NCBI RefSeq assembly: GCF_014205155.1
Contig: NZ_JACHMX010000001.1
Span: 248,001-312,000 of the forward strand
Reading direction: 5' to 3'
Source: Amycolatopsis umgeniensis
Lineage (GTDB): Bacteria; Actinomycetota; Actinomycetes; Mycobacteriales; Pseudonocardiaceae
Length of the DNA stretch: 64,000 bases
In this document: in pieces, positions 33,106 through 44,008 of the stretch
How the letters are laid out: the number at the start of each line of letters is the position of its first letter
How positions within the stretch are numbered: the stretch's first letter is position 1
Made by a program: the position numbers and the translations under genes
Notes under the pieces: generated by a model
The model's database searches: none
Seen by the model: the letters and a program-made list of their open reading frames with translations, nothing else
Told to the model about the DNA's origin: nothing

Positions 33106-34746
33106 CTACGACTCGATCCACTCCCGCACGATCTCGCCGAGTACGGGCAAGGGCACTTGCCCGTGCCTCAGCACGACGTCGTGGAAGTCGCGGATGTCGA
33201 AGGCCTCACCCAGCCGCTCTTCGGCGAGAGCACGCAACCGCTGGATCTCCAGCCTGCCCGTCATGTACGAGAGCGCCTGACCAGGCCATTCGATGTACCG
33301 GTCGGTCTCGGACTGCACCTCGACGTCACTGAGCACGCAGTGTTCGGTGAGGTAGCCCACGCATTGCTGCCGGGTCCAGCCCAAAGCGTGCAGGCCGGTA
33401 TCGACGACGAGCCGGGCCGCGCGCAGCGAGTCCTCCGCGACCATGCCCAGCCGCATCAGATCGTCGGAGTAGAGGCCCATCTCGTCGGCGAGCCGTTCGG
33501 TATAGAGCGCCCAGCCCTCGTCGAACGCCGAGAGCGGGACGAGTTTGCGCAGCGCGGGCACTCCGTCGAGTTCGTGGGCCGTACATGCCTGGAAGTGGTG
33601 TCCTGGAACGGCTTCATGGAAGGCGACGGACTCCGCGATGAACCGGAACCGCTCCTCGACCCGATACGTGTTCGTGTAGTAGACGCCCGGACGGCTGCCG
33701 TCGCCCGCGGGCGTCATGTAGTACGCCTGCGCGGCGGACGGTCCTTCCGATGCCGGCACGGCGCGGACGACGCATTCGGCGGACGGCGTCCGGCGGAACC
33801 AGCCGGGAGCGGCGGCCGTCGCCCGCGCGACCGCTTCCGCCGCTGTCGTGACCATCTCGTCCGCGTCGCGCCAGCACAGTGACGGATCGGTGCGCAGCCG
33901 CCGACGGACCACGATGGGATCGTCCTCGCCGAACAGGGCGGTGCCGAGCAGGCGGTACTCCTCTTCCAGCGCCCGGCCGAGTTCGAGGCCGGTCTCGTGC
34001 AGCTCCTCCGGAGTGATCCCGGTGGTGGTGTGCGTCCGGGCCAGCCGCGTATAGCTCTCCTTGCCGCCCTCGAGCCAGCAGAGACCCGGCTGTTCGTCGG
34101 GGCGTCCGCGCCCGGCGACGTCGCGGGCGAGCATGTCGCGATACGCGACGAGCGCCGGGCGGACCTTTTCGGCGAACAACCGCTCCCGCCTTGTCTCGCG
34201 GTCACCGGTCAGCGGCGGGGTCAGCAGGGCGTTGGGTTCGACGGCCAGGAATCGGTCGACGTGGGCGATGGCGTTGCCGACAGCGCGTTCCACCGGTGTC
34301 CGCCCCGCCGCGATCCCGGCGCGATACCGGTCGCCCAGGCCCGCGAGGAACCCGGGGATCGCCGCCATCCTGGCCAGGTAGTCCTCCTCGGCCTGCTCCC
34401 CCGACGGCGCCAGTTGAGGAAGCCAAGACAGCATTCCGGCGCCCTCTGCGGCCATCGGATCGGCGACGATGAACTCGATCTTCCCGGAGTCCAGCCTCGC
34501 CAGAAGCCCTTCCGCGTGATGGGCGACCACACCGAGGGTGACCCAGTCCGGATCCGTGGACCGGGCGGCCCGCTCCCCGACCCGCACGGCCACCTCGCGC
34601 AGCCGGGCGTCACCGGCCTCGGAGACGTCCCGCAACTCGTGATCATGGCCGGGGATGTCGTCGAACGTCGCCATCAACGGGATCTCGGCCGCGAGGGCGT
34701 CGAGCAGTTCGTCGGCCAGCTCCGCCGCTGTCGGCTGTTCGCTCAT
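33106..34746 (-). CDS. DUF885 family protein, probable metallopeptidase
   Basis: This 546-aa cytoplasmic protein of the DUF885 family has the conserved zinc-site-like motif HEAVPGHHFQ and the later FDEGWALYTERLADEMG block, an arrangement resembling gluzincin peptidases. Activity has rarely been shown for the family. The ATG at 34746 is preferred; a TTG nine bases earlier is possible. No ribosome site is evident and a GTAGTT box lies seven bases upstream of the ATG, so it may be leaderless. It sits downstream of prpC but has its own promoter region. Confidence 0.83.
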   Translation of the reverse strand: MSEQPTAAELADELLDALAAEIPLMATFDDIPGHDHELRDVSEAGDARLREVAVRVGERAARSTDPDWVTLGVVAHHAEGLLARLDSGKIEFIVADPMAAEGAGMLSWLPQLAPSGEQAEEDYLARMAAIPGFLAGLGDRYRAGIAAGRTPVERAVGNAIAHVDRFLAVEPNALLTPPLTGDRETRRERLFAEKVRPALVAYRDMLARDVAGRGRPDEQPGLCWLEGGKESYTRLARTHTTTGITPEELHETGLELGRALEEEYRLLGTALFGEDDPIVVRRRLRTDPSLCWRDADEMVTTAAEAVARATAAAPGWFRRTPSAECVVRAVPASEGPSAAQAYYMTPAGDGSRPGVYYTNTYRVEERFRFIAESVAFHEAVPGHHFQACTAHELDGVPALRKLVPLSAFDEGWALYTERLADEMGLYSDDLMRLGMVAEDSLRAARLVVDTGLHALGWTRQQCVGYLTEHCVLSDVEVQSETDRYIEWPGQALSYMTGRLEIQRLRALAEERLGEAFDIRDFHDVVLRHGQVPLPVLGEIVREWIES

Positions 34747-34787
34747 ATCCGACAACTACCAGACCGGTCCCGGTTCGCGCTCACCTT

Positions 34788-35909
34788 TTACCCCGCGGTG
34801 CCGAGCATCCGTTCGGTCGGGCCGGTGTAGGCACTCGACGGCCGGATGAGGCTGTTGTCCGCCAGTTGCTCGGCGATGTGCGCGGTCCAGCCGGTGATCC
34901 GGGCGGCGACGAAGATCGGGGTGAACACGGGGGTGTCGAAGCCGATCAGGTGGTACGCCGGGCCCGCGGGATAGTCCAGGTTGGGGTGCAGTCCCTTCGC
35001 GCCGGCCATCGCGCGCGCCAGGGCTTCGTAGAGATCGAGCAGGTGGTGGCCGTCGCGGAGTTCCGCGATCTCCTGCAGCGCCCGGCGCATGGTGGGCACG
35101 CGGGAGTCGCCCTTCTTGTAGACGCGGTGCCCGAAGCCCATGATCTTGCGCTTCCCCGCCAACGCCGCGGCGAGCCAGGCCTCGGCGTTGGCCGCGGTGC
35201 CGATCTCCTCGAACGTCGTCATGACGGCTTCGTTGGCCCCGCCGTGCAGCGGGCCCTTGAGCGCGCCGATGGCCGCGGTGACTGCGCTGTAGAGATCCGA
35301 AAGCGTGGACGTGACGACCCGTGAGGTGAACGTGGAGGCGTTGAAACTGTGCTCGGCGTAGAGGACCAGCGACGTCTCGAAAGCCCGGACGATCACGGGT
35401 TCGGGAACCTCGCCGAGCGTCATGTACAGGAAGTTCTCCGCGTAGCCGAGGTCGTCGCGCGGCGCGAGCGGGAGCAGGCCGTGCCTGCGCCGCTGGGTCA
35501 GCGCGACGACGGCGGGAAGCGCGGCGAACAGCCGGAGTGCCTTGGCACGGTTGGCTTCCAGACCGTTGTCGTCCTCGTGCGGGTCGTGCGCGCCCAGGAT
35601 GCTGACGGCGGTGCGCAGGGTGTCCATCGGATGCGCGGTCTCCGGCAACGACAGCAGGGTCAGCACGAGATCCCTCGGCAGGGTCCGGTGAGCCCGCTCG
35701 GCCTCGTTCTGCGCGGCCAGCTGTTCCGGTGTCGGCAGTTCGCCGTACCAGAGCAGGTACGCGACCTCCTCGAAGCGGCATTTCCCGGCCAGATCCTGGA
35801 CGGGGTAACCGCGGTAGGTCAAAGAGTTGGTGTCGGGGTTGACCATCGACACCTCGGTGGTGTCGACGACGACTCCGGCGAGTCCTTTGTGGATACTGGG
35901 TGCGGACAT
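34788..35909 (-). CDS. prpC: 2-methylcitrate synthase / citrate synthase
   Basis: This 373-aa enzyme condenses propionyl-CoA with oxaloacetate, the first step of the methylcitrate cycle. Citrate-synthase signatures are present: YRGYPVQDLA, the acetyl-CoA-side His in LKGPLHGGANEAVM, and MGFGHRVYKKGDSR with the second active-site His, then catalytic Asp in LDYPAGPAYHLIGF. Short length and operon position after prpD and prpB identify it as methylcitrate synthase, although such enzymes usually also accept acetyl-CoA. It is the last gene of the prpD-prpB-prpC transcript. Confidence 0.9.
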   Translation of the reverse strand: MSAPSIHKGLAGVVVDTTEVSMVNPDTNSLTYRGYPVQDLAGKCRFEEVAYLLWYGELPTPEQLAAQNEAERAHRTLPRDLVLTLLSLPETAHPMDTLRTAVSILGAHDPHEDDNGLEANRAKALRLFAALPAVVALTQRRRHGLLPLAPRDDLGYAENFLYMTLGEVPEPVIVRAFETSLVLYAEHSFNASTFTSRVVTSTLSDLYSAVTAAIGALKGPLHGGANEAVMTTFEEIGTAANAEAWLAAALAGKRKIMGFGHRVYKKGDSRVPTMRRALQEIAELRDGHHLLDLYEALARAMAGAKGLHPNLDYPAGPAYHLIGFDTPVFTPIFVAARITGWTAHIAEQLADNSLIRPSSAYTGPTERMLGTAG

Positions 35910-35919
35910 GGGCGTCCCC

Positions 35920-36813
35920 TCAGAGGCGGAAGGTGTGGACGTTCTCGTCGAACGTGGTGTAGGACCGGTAGTCGAGCAGGTCGTAGAGGTCGCGCCGGTG
36001 CTGCATCCGGTCGAGCAGTTCCGCCTGGGTGCCCTGTTCGGCGATGGCGTCCAGCCCGGCTCCGGCAGCGTGCATCGCCAGGCGCAACAGGGTGACCGGG
36101 TAGATCACGACGTTCACACCCAGGGATTCCAGCGTTTTCACGTCCAGCAGCTCACTTTTCCCGAACTCGGTCATATTCGCCAGGATCGGGATGTCCACGG
36201 CGGCGCGCATCCGTTCGAAATCGCCCGCGTTCCGCATCGCCTCGGGGAAGAGGAGATCGGCTCCGGCGTCGGCGTAGGCCTTCGCGCGATCGATGGCGTC
36301 GTCGATGCCGTGGACGGCGGCCGCGTCGGTGCGGGCGGCGATGACGAAATCCGGATCGCGGCGGGCGGTGACAGCGGCGGTGATCCGCCGGACAGCGACG
36401 TCCCGCTCGACAACGTCCTTGCCGTCGAGGTGACCACACCGTTTGGGGTTCACCTGATCCTCCAGGTGCAGTCCGGCCACCCCCGCGTCCTCCAGTATCT
36501 GCAGGGTGCGGGCCGCGTTCATCGGCTCGCCGAAGCCCGTGTCGGCGTCGACCAGCGCGGGCAGCGCGGTGACCCGGGCGATCTGCTGCGATCGTCCGGC
36601 GACCTCGGTGAGCGTGGTCAGCCCGATGTCCGGCAGGCCGAGTTCCGCCGAAAGGACCGCGCCCGAGATGTAGACCCCTTCGAATCCGCGACGTTCGATC
36701 AGCTTGGCCGACAACGGGTTGAACGCGCCGGGAAAGCGTTGCAGTGTCCCGGAGTCCAGCCCCGCGCGGAAAGCGGCCCGCTTCCGCGCGGCCGTGGGAG
36801 CGGCGTGCAGCAT
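35920..36813 (-). CDS. prpB: Methylisocitrate lyase
   Basis: This 297-aa member of the isocitrate lyase family splits 2-methylisocitrate into pyruvate and succinate. Signature residues are LVDADTGFGEP (metal-binding Asp) and the flexible active-site loop PKRCGHLDGK containing the catalytic Cys. The ATG at 36813 overlaps the prpD stop by one base (TGATG), and prpC begins ten bases after its stop. Confidence 0.93.
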   Translation of the reverse strand: MLHAAPTAARKRAAFRAGLDSGTLQRFPGAFNPLSAKLIERRGFEGVYISGAVLSAELGLPDIGLTTLTEVAGRSQQIARVTALPALVDADTGFGEPMNAARTLQILEDAGVAGLHLEDQVNPKRCGHLDGKDVVERDVAVRRITAAVTARRDPDFVIAARTDAAAVHGIDDAIDRAKAYADAGADLLFPEAMRNAGDFERMRAAVDIPILANMTEFGKSELLDVKTLESLGVNVVIYPVTLLRLAMHAAGAGLDAIAEQGTQAELLDRMQHRRDLYDLLDYRSYTTFDENVHTFRL

Positions 36814-38294
36814 CAGAAGATCCCCTTGCTCGTCGGCACGGCGTCGAGCCCGGCCTGGAGCGCGATCCCGGCGACTTCGGCCGCGTCCAGTTCCCCGAGC
36901 CGGGTGACCTTGTCGAGGAACCGGTCCTGATCGGCGGCGGCGATCACCCCGTCGGCCAGCGTACGGAACTTGGCGAGGTACTGCTCGCGGGCGAACGGCC
37001 GTTCCCCGGCCGGGTGAGCGTCGGCGACGGCGATCTCGTCGGCCAGCACCGTTCCGTCTGCCAGCGTGATCTCGACACGGCCGCCGAAGGCCGGTTCGGG
37101 CGCGTGATAGCGGCGGGTCCACTCGGGATCCTCGACGGTGGCCACCTTCTGCCACAGTTCCACTGTGTCCGGTCGCGTCGCGCGTGCCCGGTCGTAGGAC
37201 TTCTCGTGGTGCCACACACCGTCTTGCAGGGCGACAGCGAAGATGTACGGGATCGAGTGATCCAGCGTTTCGCGGCTGGCCTGGGGATCGTACTTCTGCG
37301 GATCGCCCGAACCGGAGCCGATCACGTGATGCGTGTGATGGCTGGTGTGGATGAGGATCCGCTCGATCTTGCCGAACTCACCGATCCTCGGGCCGAGCCG
37401 CCGCGCGAGATCGATCAGCGCCTGACTCTGGTACTCAGCCGAGTGCTCCTTGGTGTAAGTGTCCAGAATGGACCGTTTGGGCTCGCCCGGTGCGGGGAGC
37501 GGCACGGTGTACTCGGCGTCCGGACCGCTCAGCAGCCACGCGATGAAACCGTCCTCTCCTTCGTAGATCGGGCTCGGCGCTCCTTCGCCGCGCATCACCC
37601 TGTCGACGGCCTCGATCGCGGCCTTGCCCGCGAATGCGGGCGCGTAGGCCTTCCACGACGAGATCTCGCCCTTGCGGGACTGGCGGGTCGTCGTCGTGGT
37701 GTGCAGTGCCTGGCCGATGGCCTGGTACACGGTCGCGGTGTCCAGCCCCAGCAGCGCGCCGATGCCGCCCGCGACAGACGGGCCGAGATGGGCGATGTGG
37801 TCGATCTTGTGTTCGTGCAGGCAGATCCCTCGGACGAGGTCTACTTGGAGTTCGTACCCGGCGGCGATCCCGCGGAGCACGTCCGCGCCGGTGCGCCCGG
37901 TGTGCTGGGCGACGGCGAGGATCGGCGGGATGTTGTCGCCGGGATGCGAGTAGTCGGCGGCGAGGAAGGTGTCGTGATAGTCGAGTTCCCGCACCGCGAC
38001 GCCGTTGGCCCAGGCCGCCCATTCCGGGGAGAACCGGCCTTCGACCCCGAACACCGCGGCACCCGGTCCGCCGGGATGCGCGAGTGCCTGGTCGCGCGCC
38101 GAGCGAACGGGGCGCCGTGCCAGCGACGCGGCCGCCACGGCGGCGTTGTCGATCACCCGGTTGATCACCATGTCGGCGACCTCTCCGGTGACGGGGACGT
38201 CGTCGGTGGCGACGGCGGCGAGCTTCCACGCCAGCTGTTCCTCGCGGGGAGGCGACTCGGCGGAGCGGTAAGCGCGGACGGTGTGGTCGATCAT
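36813..38294 (-). CDS. prpD: 2-methylcitrate dehydratase
   Basis: This 493-aa MmgE/PrpD family dehydratase converts 2-methylcitrate to 2-methylaconitate. Recognisable blocks include [81 protein letters not shown] and [15 protein letters not shown]. It is the first gene of the leftward prp operon. The ATG at 38294 is preceded on the minus strand by a moderate ribosome site. Expression probably depends on PrpR, encoded divergently, through repeated boxes in the 134-bp gap. Confidence 0.93.
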   Translation of the reverse strand: MIDHTVRAYRSAESPPREEQLAWKLAAVATDDVPVTGEVADMVINRVIDNAAVAAASLARRPVRSARDQALAHPGGPGAAVFGVEGRFSPEWAAWANGVAVRELDYHDTFLAADYSHPGDNIPPILAVAQHTGRTGADVLRGIAAGYELQVDLVRGICLHEHKIDHIAHLGPSVAGGIGALLGLDTATVYQAIGQALHTTTTTRQSRKGEISSWKAYAPAFAGKAAIEAVDRVMRGEGAPSPIYEGEDGFIAWLLSGPDAEYTVPLPAPGEPKRSILDTYTKEHSAEYQSQALIDLARRLGPRIGEFGKIERILIHTSHHTHHVIGSGSGDPQKYDPQASRETLDHSIPYIFAVALQDGVWHHEKSYDRARATRPDTVELWQKVATVEDPEWTRRYHAPEPAFGGRVEITLADGTVLADEIAVADAHPAGERPFAREQYLAKFRTLADGVIAAADQDRFLDKVTRLGELDAAEVAGIALQAGLDAVPTSKGIF

Positions 38295-38306
38295 GGTTCC
38301 CCTCGG

Positions 38307-38422
38307 TTGTGAACCTTGTGATGTCCTGCCCTGAGCGTGGCACCTTCGGAAACTCCTTGCTACCGCTTGGCACTGTGAAACCTTGTGAACGTTCGCGGGC
38401 ATCTTGTAAAGGTTGTTACAGT
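38307..38422. promoter_or_regulatory. PrpR-type boxes and the leaderless prpR promoter
   Basis: Three related elements lie between prpD and prpR: TGTGAACCTTGTGA (38308-38321), TGTGAAACCTTGTGA (38374-38388) and an inverted, looser copy at 38403-38420 (TGTAACAACCTTTACAA on the minus strand). The third overlaps the -10 box TACAGT (38417-38422), six bases before the GTG of prpR, which fits autoregulation. Confidence 0.6.
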
Positions 38423-38428
38423 CGGCTT

Positions 38429-39829
38429 GTGGAGAAGATGTACGCGGGCGCCCGGCTTCGCCAGCTGCGAGAAGACCGTTCGATGACCCAATCCGAACTG
38501 GCCAGACTGCTGGAGATCTCCCCCAGCTACGTCAACCAGCTCGAACACAACGGCAGGCCGCTGACCCTGCCGGTCCTGCTGAAGCTCACCGAGACCTTCG
38601 GCGTGGACACGGAGTTCTTCGCCGCCCGGGACACCGCCCGGCTGGTCGCCGACGTCCGCGAGGTGTTCGGCGACAACACCGTCAGCGGCGCGATCTCCGC
38701 CGGCGAGGTCGACGCGCTGACCACCACGCTGCCCGAGGTGGCGCGGACGCTCGTCGCGTTGCACCGCCGCTACCGCGAGGCGGTGGAGAACATCGCGACG
38801 CTGGTGACCGAGCAGGGGCTGGACCGCTCGACGGCGCAGCAACCGCACGAAGAGATCCGCGACTGGTTCTATCTGCGCCGCAACCACGTCGCCGAACTCG
38901 ACACCCCCGCCGAGAAGCTCGCCGCCGAGTTGCGCCTCCACCCGGGCGAAGTCCGCAATGGACTGGCCGCCGGACTGCTGGACCGCCACGGCGTCAAAGT
39001 GGTCACCGAATCCCTGGGCGCCGATCAGCATCACTTCGACACGAGAAAGAAGACCCTGCGCCTCTCCCCCGCGCTACGTCCGGGACAGGCCGCGTTCCGG
39101 CTCGCGTCCGAACTGGCGCTGCTGGAGGCAGGCGACGTGATCGACCGGCTCGTCGACGACGGGAAGTTCAGTGGCGAAACCGCCCGCCGGCTCGCGCGGA
39201 TCGGCTTGGCCAACTACTACGCGGGCGCGCTCGTACTGCCGTACCGCGTCCTCCTCGGCGCCGCTGAGCGCCACCGCTACGACATCACGCGCCTGTCCGA
39301 CCAATTCGGCGTCGGCTTCGAGACGATCTGCCATCGACTGTCCACTTTGCAGCGAACGGGCACCCGCGGCGTTCCGTTCTCCTTCGTACGGGTCGATCGT
39401 GCGGGCAACATCTCGAAACGCCAGTCCGCCACCGGGTTCCATTTCTCGCGCATCGGCGGCTCGTGTCCACTGTGGATCGTCTACGAGGCATTCAGTTCGC
39501 CGGGCCGGATCCTCACCCAGATCGCCGAACTCCCGGACGGCAAGAAGTACTTCTGGCTCGCCCGCACCGTTTCCCGCGCGGCGGGCGGGCACGGCGATCC
39601 CGGCAAGACGTTCGCGATCGGGCTCGGCTGCGAACTCCGGCACGCACGGCGACTCGTGTACTCCGACGGGCTGGCGCTCGGCACCGGCGCGGCCGTCACC
39701 CCGATCGGGATGGGGTGCAAGGTCTGCGAACGACCCGCGTGCCCCCAGCGCGCCTTCCCCGCGATCGGGAAACCGATGCGGGTGGACGAGCATTCGTCCA
39801 GCCTGCTGCCCTACCCGCCACTCTCGTGA
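38429..39829 (+). CDS. prpR: Methylcitrate-cycle regulator PrpR (ScfR/RamB-type XRE regulator)
   Basis: This 466-aa short-chain-fatty-acyl regulator has an N-terminal XRE helix-turn-helix ([37 protein letters not shown]), an IrrE/ImmA-like middle and a C-terminal domain with clustered cysteines ([23 protein letters not shown]). In the mycobacterial homologue the C-terminal domain holds a [4Fe-4S] cluster and binds propionyl-CoA. Divergence from prpD-B-C matches mycobacterial gene order. GTG 38429 is chosen because TACAGT ends six bases before it; ATG 38438 is the alternative. It activates the methylcitrate cycle in response to propionyl-CoA in known systems. Confidence 0.88.
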   Translation: MEKMYAGARLRQLREDRSMTQSELARLLEISPSYVNQLEHNGRPLTLPVLLKLTETFGVDTEFFAARDTARLVADVREVFGDNTVSGAISAGEVDALTTTLPEVARTLVALHRRYREAVENIATLVTEQGLDRSTAQQPHEEIRDWFYLRRNHVAELDTPAEKLAAELRLHPGEVRNGLAAGLLDRHGVKVVTESLGADQHHFDTRKKTLRLSPALRPGQAAFRLASELALLEAGDVIDRLVDDGKFSGETARRLARIGLANYYAGALVLPYRVLLGAAERHRYDITRLSDQFGVGFETICHRLSTLQRTGTRGVPFSFVRVDRAGNISKRQSATGFHFSRIGGSCPLWIVYEAFSSPGRILTQIAELPDGKKYFWLARTVSRAAGGHGDPGKTFAIGLGCELRHARRLVYSDGLALGTGAAVTPIGMGCKVCERPACPQRAFPAIGKPMRVDEHSSSLLPYPPLS

Positions 39830-39950
39830 GTGGCGGTTTATCGAGGAGAACGGCAAACCTGGCGTGTTCGTGGCCAGGGCTGGAGGTTCAGCCAGTGTGA
39901 GGCGAGGTGTCGCTCGTCGGCCCCGCTCCCACACACCACCACTCACGAGA
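39822..39950. repeat. Inverted repeat TCTCGTGAGTGG around the end of prpR
   Basis: A 12-bp inverted pair (39822-39833 with 39939-39950) starts inside the last codons of prpR and closes about 105 bases later. The same word, CTCGTGAGTGG, brackets the hairpin array at 867-1203. The DNA between shows no gene. It may help end prpR transcription before the riboswitch. Confidence 0.45.
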
Positions 39951-40020
39951 CCCATCGCGCACCTGAGGCGTACGCCACACCCTCGACATAGTCGGACTTC
40001 CTACTTTATGGTGTCCACAG

Positions 40021-40166
40021 GTCTGCGGTGCAGGGAAGCCGGTGAAAATCCGGTGCGGTCCCGCCACTGTGACCGGGGAGCGGCGCTCCTGCAGAGAAGG
40101 CCACTGGCGCGAGCCGGGAAGGCCGGAGCCGCCGCGGATCCGGGAGCCAGGATACCGGCCGCAGAC
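40021..40166 (+). ncRNA. Cobalamin riboswitch
   Basis: The core elements of the B12 aptamer are present in order on the plus strand: the closing P1 stem GTCTGCGG (40021-40028) with CCGCAGAC (40159-40166), GGGAAGCCGGTGAAAATCCG and GCGGTCCCGCCACTGTGACC just after it, a GGCCACTGG segment, and the B12 box AGCCAGGATACCGGCC (about 40145-40160). This matches the cobalamin class (Rfam RF00174 by eye). The next genes on this strand are a short poly-proline ORF and then the valine-degradation operon starting with mmsA, so B12 or adenosylcobalamin should control that transcript. Whether it acts on termination or translation is not evident; weak GC-rich pairing near 40281-40310 may form the switch. Confidence 0.93.
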
Positions 40167-40201
40167 GTGTCGTGTTCGTCCACGAGGATGGAGCTGAACG
40201 C

Positions 40202-40258
40202 ATGCGGATTCTTCCTGCCTGCGCGAAAGTCGCCGACCCGCCACCACCCCGGCGGTAA
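40202..40258 (+). CDS. Possible 18-residue poly-proline leader peptide
   Basis: A GGAG site (40190-40193) with an ideal 8-base gap precedes an ATG that opens a frame reading MRILPACAKVADPPPPRR and then TAA. It lies 36 bases after the riboswitch and 78 bases before mmsA. Four prolines after Asp form a strong ribosome-pausing, EF-P-dependent motif. It could be a translated leader that couples ribosome stalling to expression of the operon, or a chance frame. No homologue is known to me. Confidence 0.35.
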   Translation: MRILPACAKVADPPPPRR

Positions 40259-40336
40259 GTCGTCCGTACTCCCCTGCCCGGCCGCCGATCGTGGTCACGG
40301 GCGGCTCCGTCCTGCGCACTTTCGGAAAGGGCATCC

Positions 40337-41836
<1,500 letters not shown>

Positions 41837-41843
41837 GGCCGCG

Positions 41844-42983
41844 ATGAGACTGACCGACGAACAGCGGGCGCTGAAGGATACCGCCGCGGAGTTCGCGGCG
41901 GAACACCTCGCCCCGCACGCGATCGAATGGGACCAGGCCAAGCACTTCCCGGTCGACGTCCTCCGCAAGGCCGCTCAGTTGGGCATGGGCGGCATCTACC
42001 TGCCCGAAGACCTCGGAGGCTCCGCGCTCGGGCGGCTCGACGGCGTCCTCGTGTTCGAGGCGCTCGCCACCGGTTGCCCGTCGCTGGCCGCCTACATCTC
42101 GATCCACAACATGGTCGCGACCATGATCGACAAATTCGGCGACGACACCCAACGGCACCGGTACCTGCCCCGGATGTCCACGATGGACGCGTTCGGCAGC
42201 TACTGCCTCACCGAACCGGACGCGGGTTCCGACGCGGCCGCGCTCTCCACCCGCGCCCGCCGCGACGGTGACCACTACGTCCTCGACGGCGTCAAGCAGT
42301 TCATCTCCGGCGCGGGCACTTCGGACGTCCACGTCGTGCTCGCCCGCACCGGCGGTCCGGGCGCCCGGGGTATCTCGGCGTTCATCGTCGACCGGGAGAC
42401 GCCCGGGGTCTCCTTCGGCCCCAACGAGCTCAAGATGGGCTGGAACGCCCAGCCCACCAGGCAGGTCATCTTCGAAGGCGCCCGCGTCCCGGCGTCCGCG
42501 CTGCTCGGCGGCGAAGGCAACGGGTTCCGGGTCGCGATGTCCGCTTTGGACGGTGGCAGGCTCAACATCTCGGCCTGCTCACTCGGTGGCGCGGAGGCCG
42601 CGCTCGGCATGGCCGTCCGGCATCTGTCGGAGCGTTCCGCGTTCGGCGAGAAGCTGTCCGAAAAGCAGGCATTGCAGTTTCGGCTGGCCGACATGCGCAC
42701 CGATCTCGAAGCCGCGAGGACCTTGTTGTGGCGGGCCGCGGACGCGCTCGACCAGGGCGAGGACACGGCGACCCAGCTTTCGGCGATGGCCAAGCGGTTC
42801 TGCACCGACACCGGGTTCGAGGTGGCCAACCAGGCGCTGCAACTGCACGGCGGCTACGGCTACCTCGCCGAGTACGGACTGGAGAAGATCGTCCGCGACC
42901 TGCGGGTACACCAGATCCTCGAAGGGACCAACGAAATCATGCGCGTGATCATCTCGCGCCGGATGCTGCAGGAGGCTTCGTGA
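41844..42983 (+). CDS. Acyl-CoA dehydrogenase, probably isobutyryl-CoA dehydrogenase
   Basis: This 379-aa flavin enzyme has the acyl-CoA dehydrogenase fold, with YCLTEPDAGSDAAAL for FAD binding and catalytic Glu360 in QILEGTNEIMR, the position used by short-chain enzymes. Between mmsA and hydroxyisobutyryl-CoA hydrolase it should oxidise isobutyryl-CoA to methacrylyl-CoA in valine catabolism. It starts eight bases after mmsA and its stop overlaps the next start by four bases. Confidence 0.92.
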   Translation: MRLTDEQRALKDTAAEFAAEHLAPHAIEWDQAKHFPVDVLRKAAQLGMGGIYLPEDLGGSALGRLDGVLVFEALATGCPSLAAYISIHNMVATMIDKFGDDTQRHRYLPRMSTMDAFGSYCLTEPDAGSDAAALSTRARRDGDHYVLDGVKQFISGAGTSDVHVVLARTGGPGARGISAFIVDRETPGVSFGPNELKMGWNAQPTRQVIFEGARVPASALLGGEGNGFRVAMSALDGGRLNISACSLGGAEAALGMAVRHLSERSAFGEKLSEKQALQFRLADMRTDLEAARTLLWRAADALDQGEDTATQLSAMAKRFCTDTGFEVANQALQLHGGYGYLAEYGLEKIVRDLRVHQILEGTNEIMRVIISRRMLQEAS

Positions 42984-44008
42984 ACGACGTCCAGTTCCTC
43001 GTCCACAGTGGAATCGGCCGGATCACGCTGAACCGGCCGCGTGCGCTGAACTCGCTGAACCACGACATGGTCCTCGCGATGCTCGAGCGCCTCGAAGCGT
43101 GGCGTTCCGATCCGGCTGTCCGCGCCGTGCTGATCGACGGCGCCGGCGACCGCGGGCTCTGCGCGGGCGGCGACATCCGCGCGATCTACGACGACGCCCG
43201 CACCGGCGGCACCGCGTCCCTGCGCTTCTGGGCCGACGAATACCGGCTCAACGCCCTGATCTCGCGGTACCCCAAGCCCTACCTGGCACTCATGGACGGG
43301 CTCGTCATGGGCGGCGGCGTCGGGGTCTCCGCGCACGGCAGCCACCGGATCGTCACCGAACGCTCCCGGATCGGCATGCCCGAAACCGGCATCGGCTTCG
43401 TCCCGGACGTCGGCGGCACGTACCTGCTGTCCCGCGCGCCCGGTGAACTCGGCACGCATATCGCCCTCACCGCGGGTTCCGTCACCGGGCCCGATGCGGT
43501 CCACTGTGGACTCGCCGACCATTTCGTCCCGAGCGAGAAAGTTCCGGACCTGCTCGACGCGCTCGCGTCGCGCACCCCGGACACCGCGCTGGACCTGTTC
43601 GCCGAACCCGCGCCGCCGAGCGGGCTGGCGGCCGACGCCGAATGGATCGACCACTGCTACGCGGCGGACACGGTCGAAGAGATCCTCACCCGGCTCCACG
43701 CGTCGGGCGACGCGGCGGCCACCGCCGCCAAGGAGATCGAGGCGAGGTCGCCGACCGCGCTCAAGGTGACCCTGCGGGCACTCCGGTCGGCAGCGGCGCT
43801 GCCCGATCTGGAATCCGTCCTGGCGCAGGAGTTCCGGATCTCGGCCCGCGCACTCTCCTCCGCCGAGTTCGTCGAGGGCATCCGGGCCCAGATCATCGAC
43901 AAGGACCGCTCGCCGAAGTGGTCGCCCGCCACCCTTCCCGAGGTGGACGACAAGCTCGTCGACGCCTACTTCGCCGGCCTCGAGGACGCCGAGTGGGTGG
44001 CACGATGA
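42980..44008 (+). CDS. 3-hydroxyisobutyryl-CoA hydrolase (crotonase family)
   Basis: This 342-aa crotonase-fold enzyme is longer than simple enoyl-CoA hydratases and carries the hydrolase-type signatures GDRGLCAGGDIRAIYDDAR, LALMDGLVMGGGVGVSAHGSHRIVTE and MPETGIGFVPDVGGTYLLSR. It should release free 3-hydroxyisobutyrate from its CoA ester. It starts with GTG inside the previous stop, and its stop overlaps mmsB (ATGA). Confidence 0.9.
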   Translation: MNDVQFLVHSGIGRITLNRPRALNSLNHDMVLAMLERLEAWRSDPAVRAVLIDGAGDRGLCAGGDIRAIYDDARTGGTASLRFWADEYRLNALISRYPKPYLALMDGLVMGGGVGVSAHGSHRIVTERSRIGMPETGIGFVPDVGGTYLLSRAPGELGTHIALTAGSVTGPDAVHCGLADHFVPSEKVPDLLDALASRTPDTALDLFAEPAPPSGLAADAEWIDHCYAADTVEEILTRLHASGDAAATAAKEIEARSPTALKVTLRALRSAAALPDLESVLAQEFRISARALSSAEFVEGIRAQIIDKDRSPKWSPATLPEVDDKLVDAYFAGLEDAEWVAR

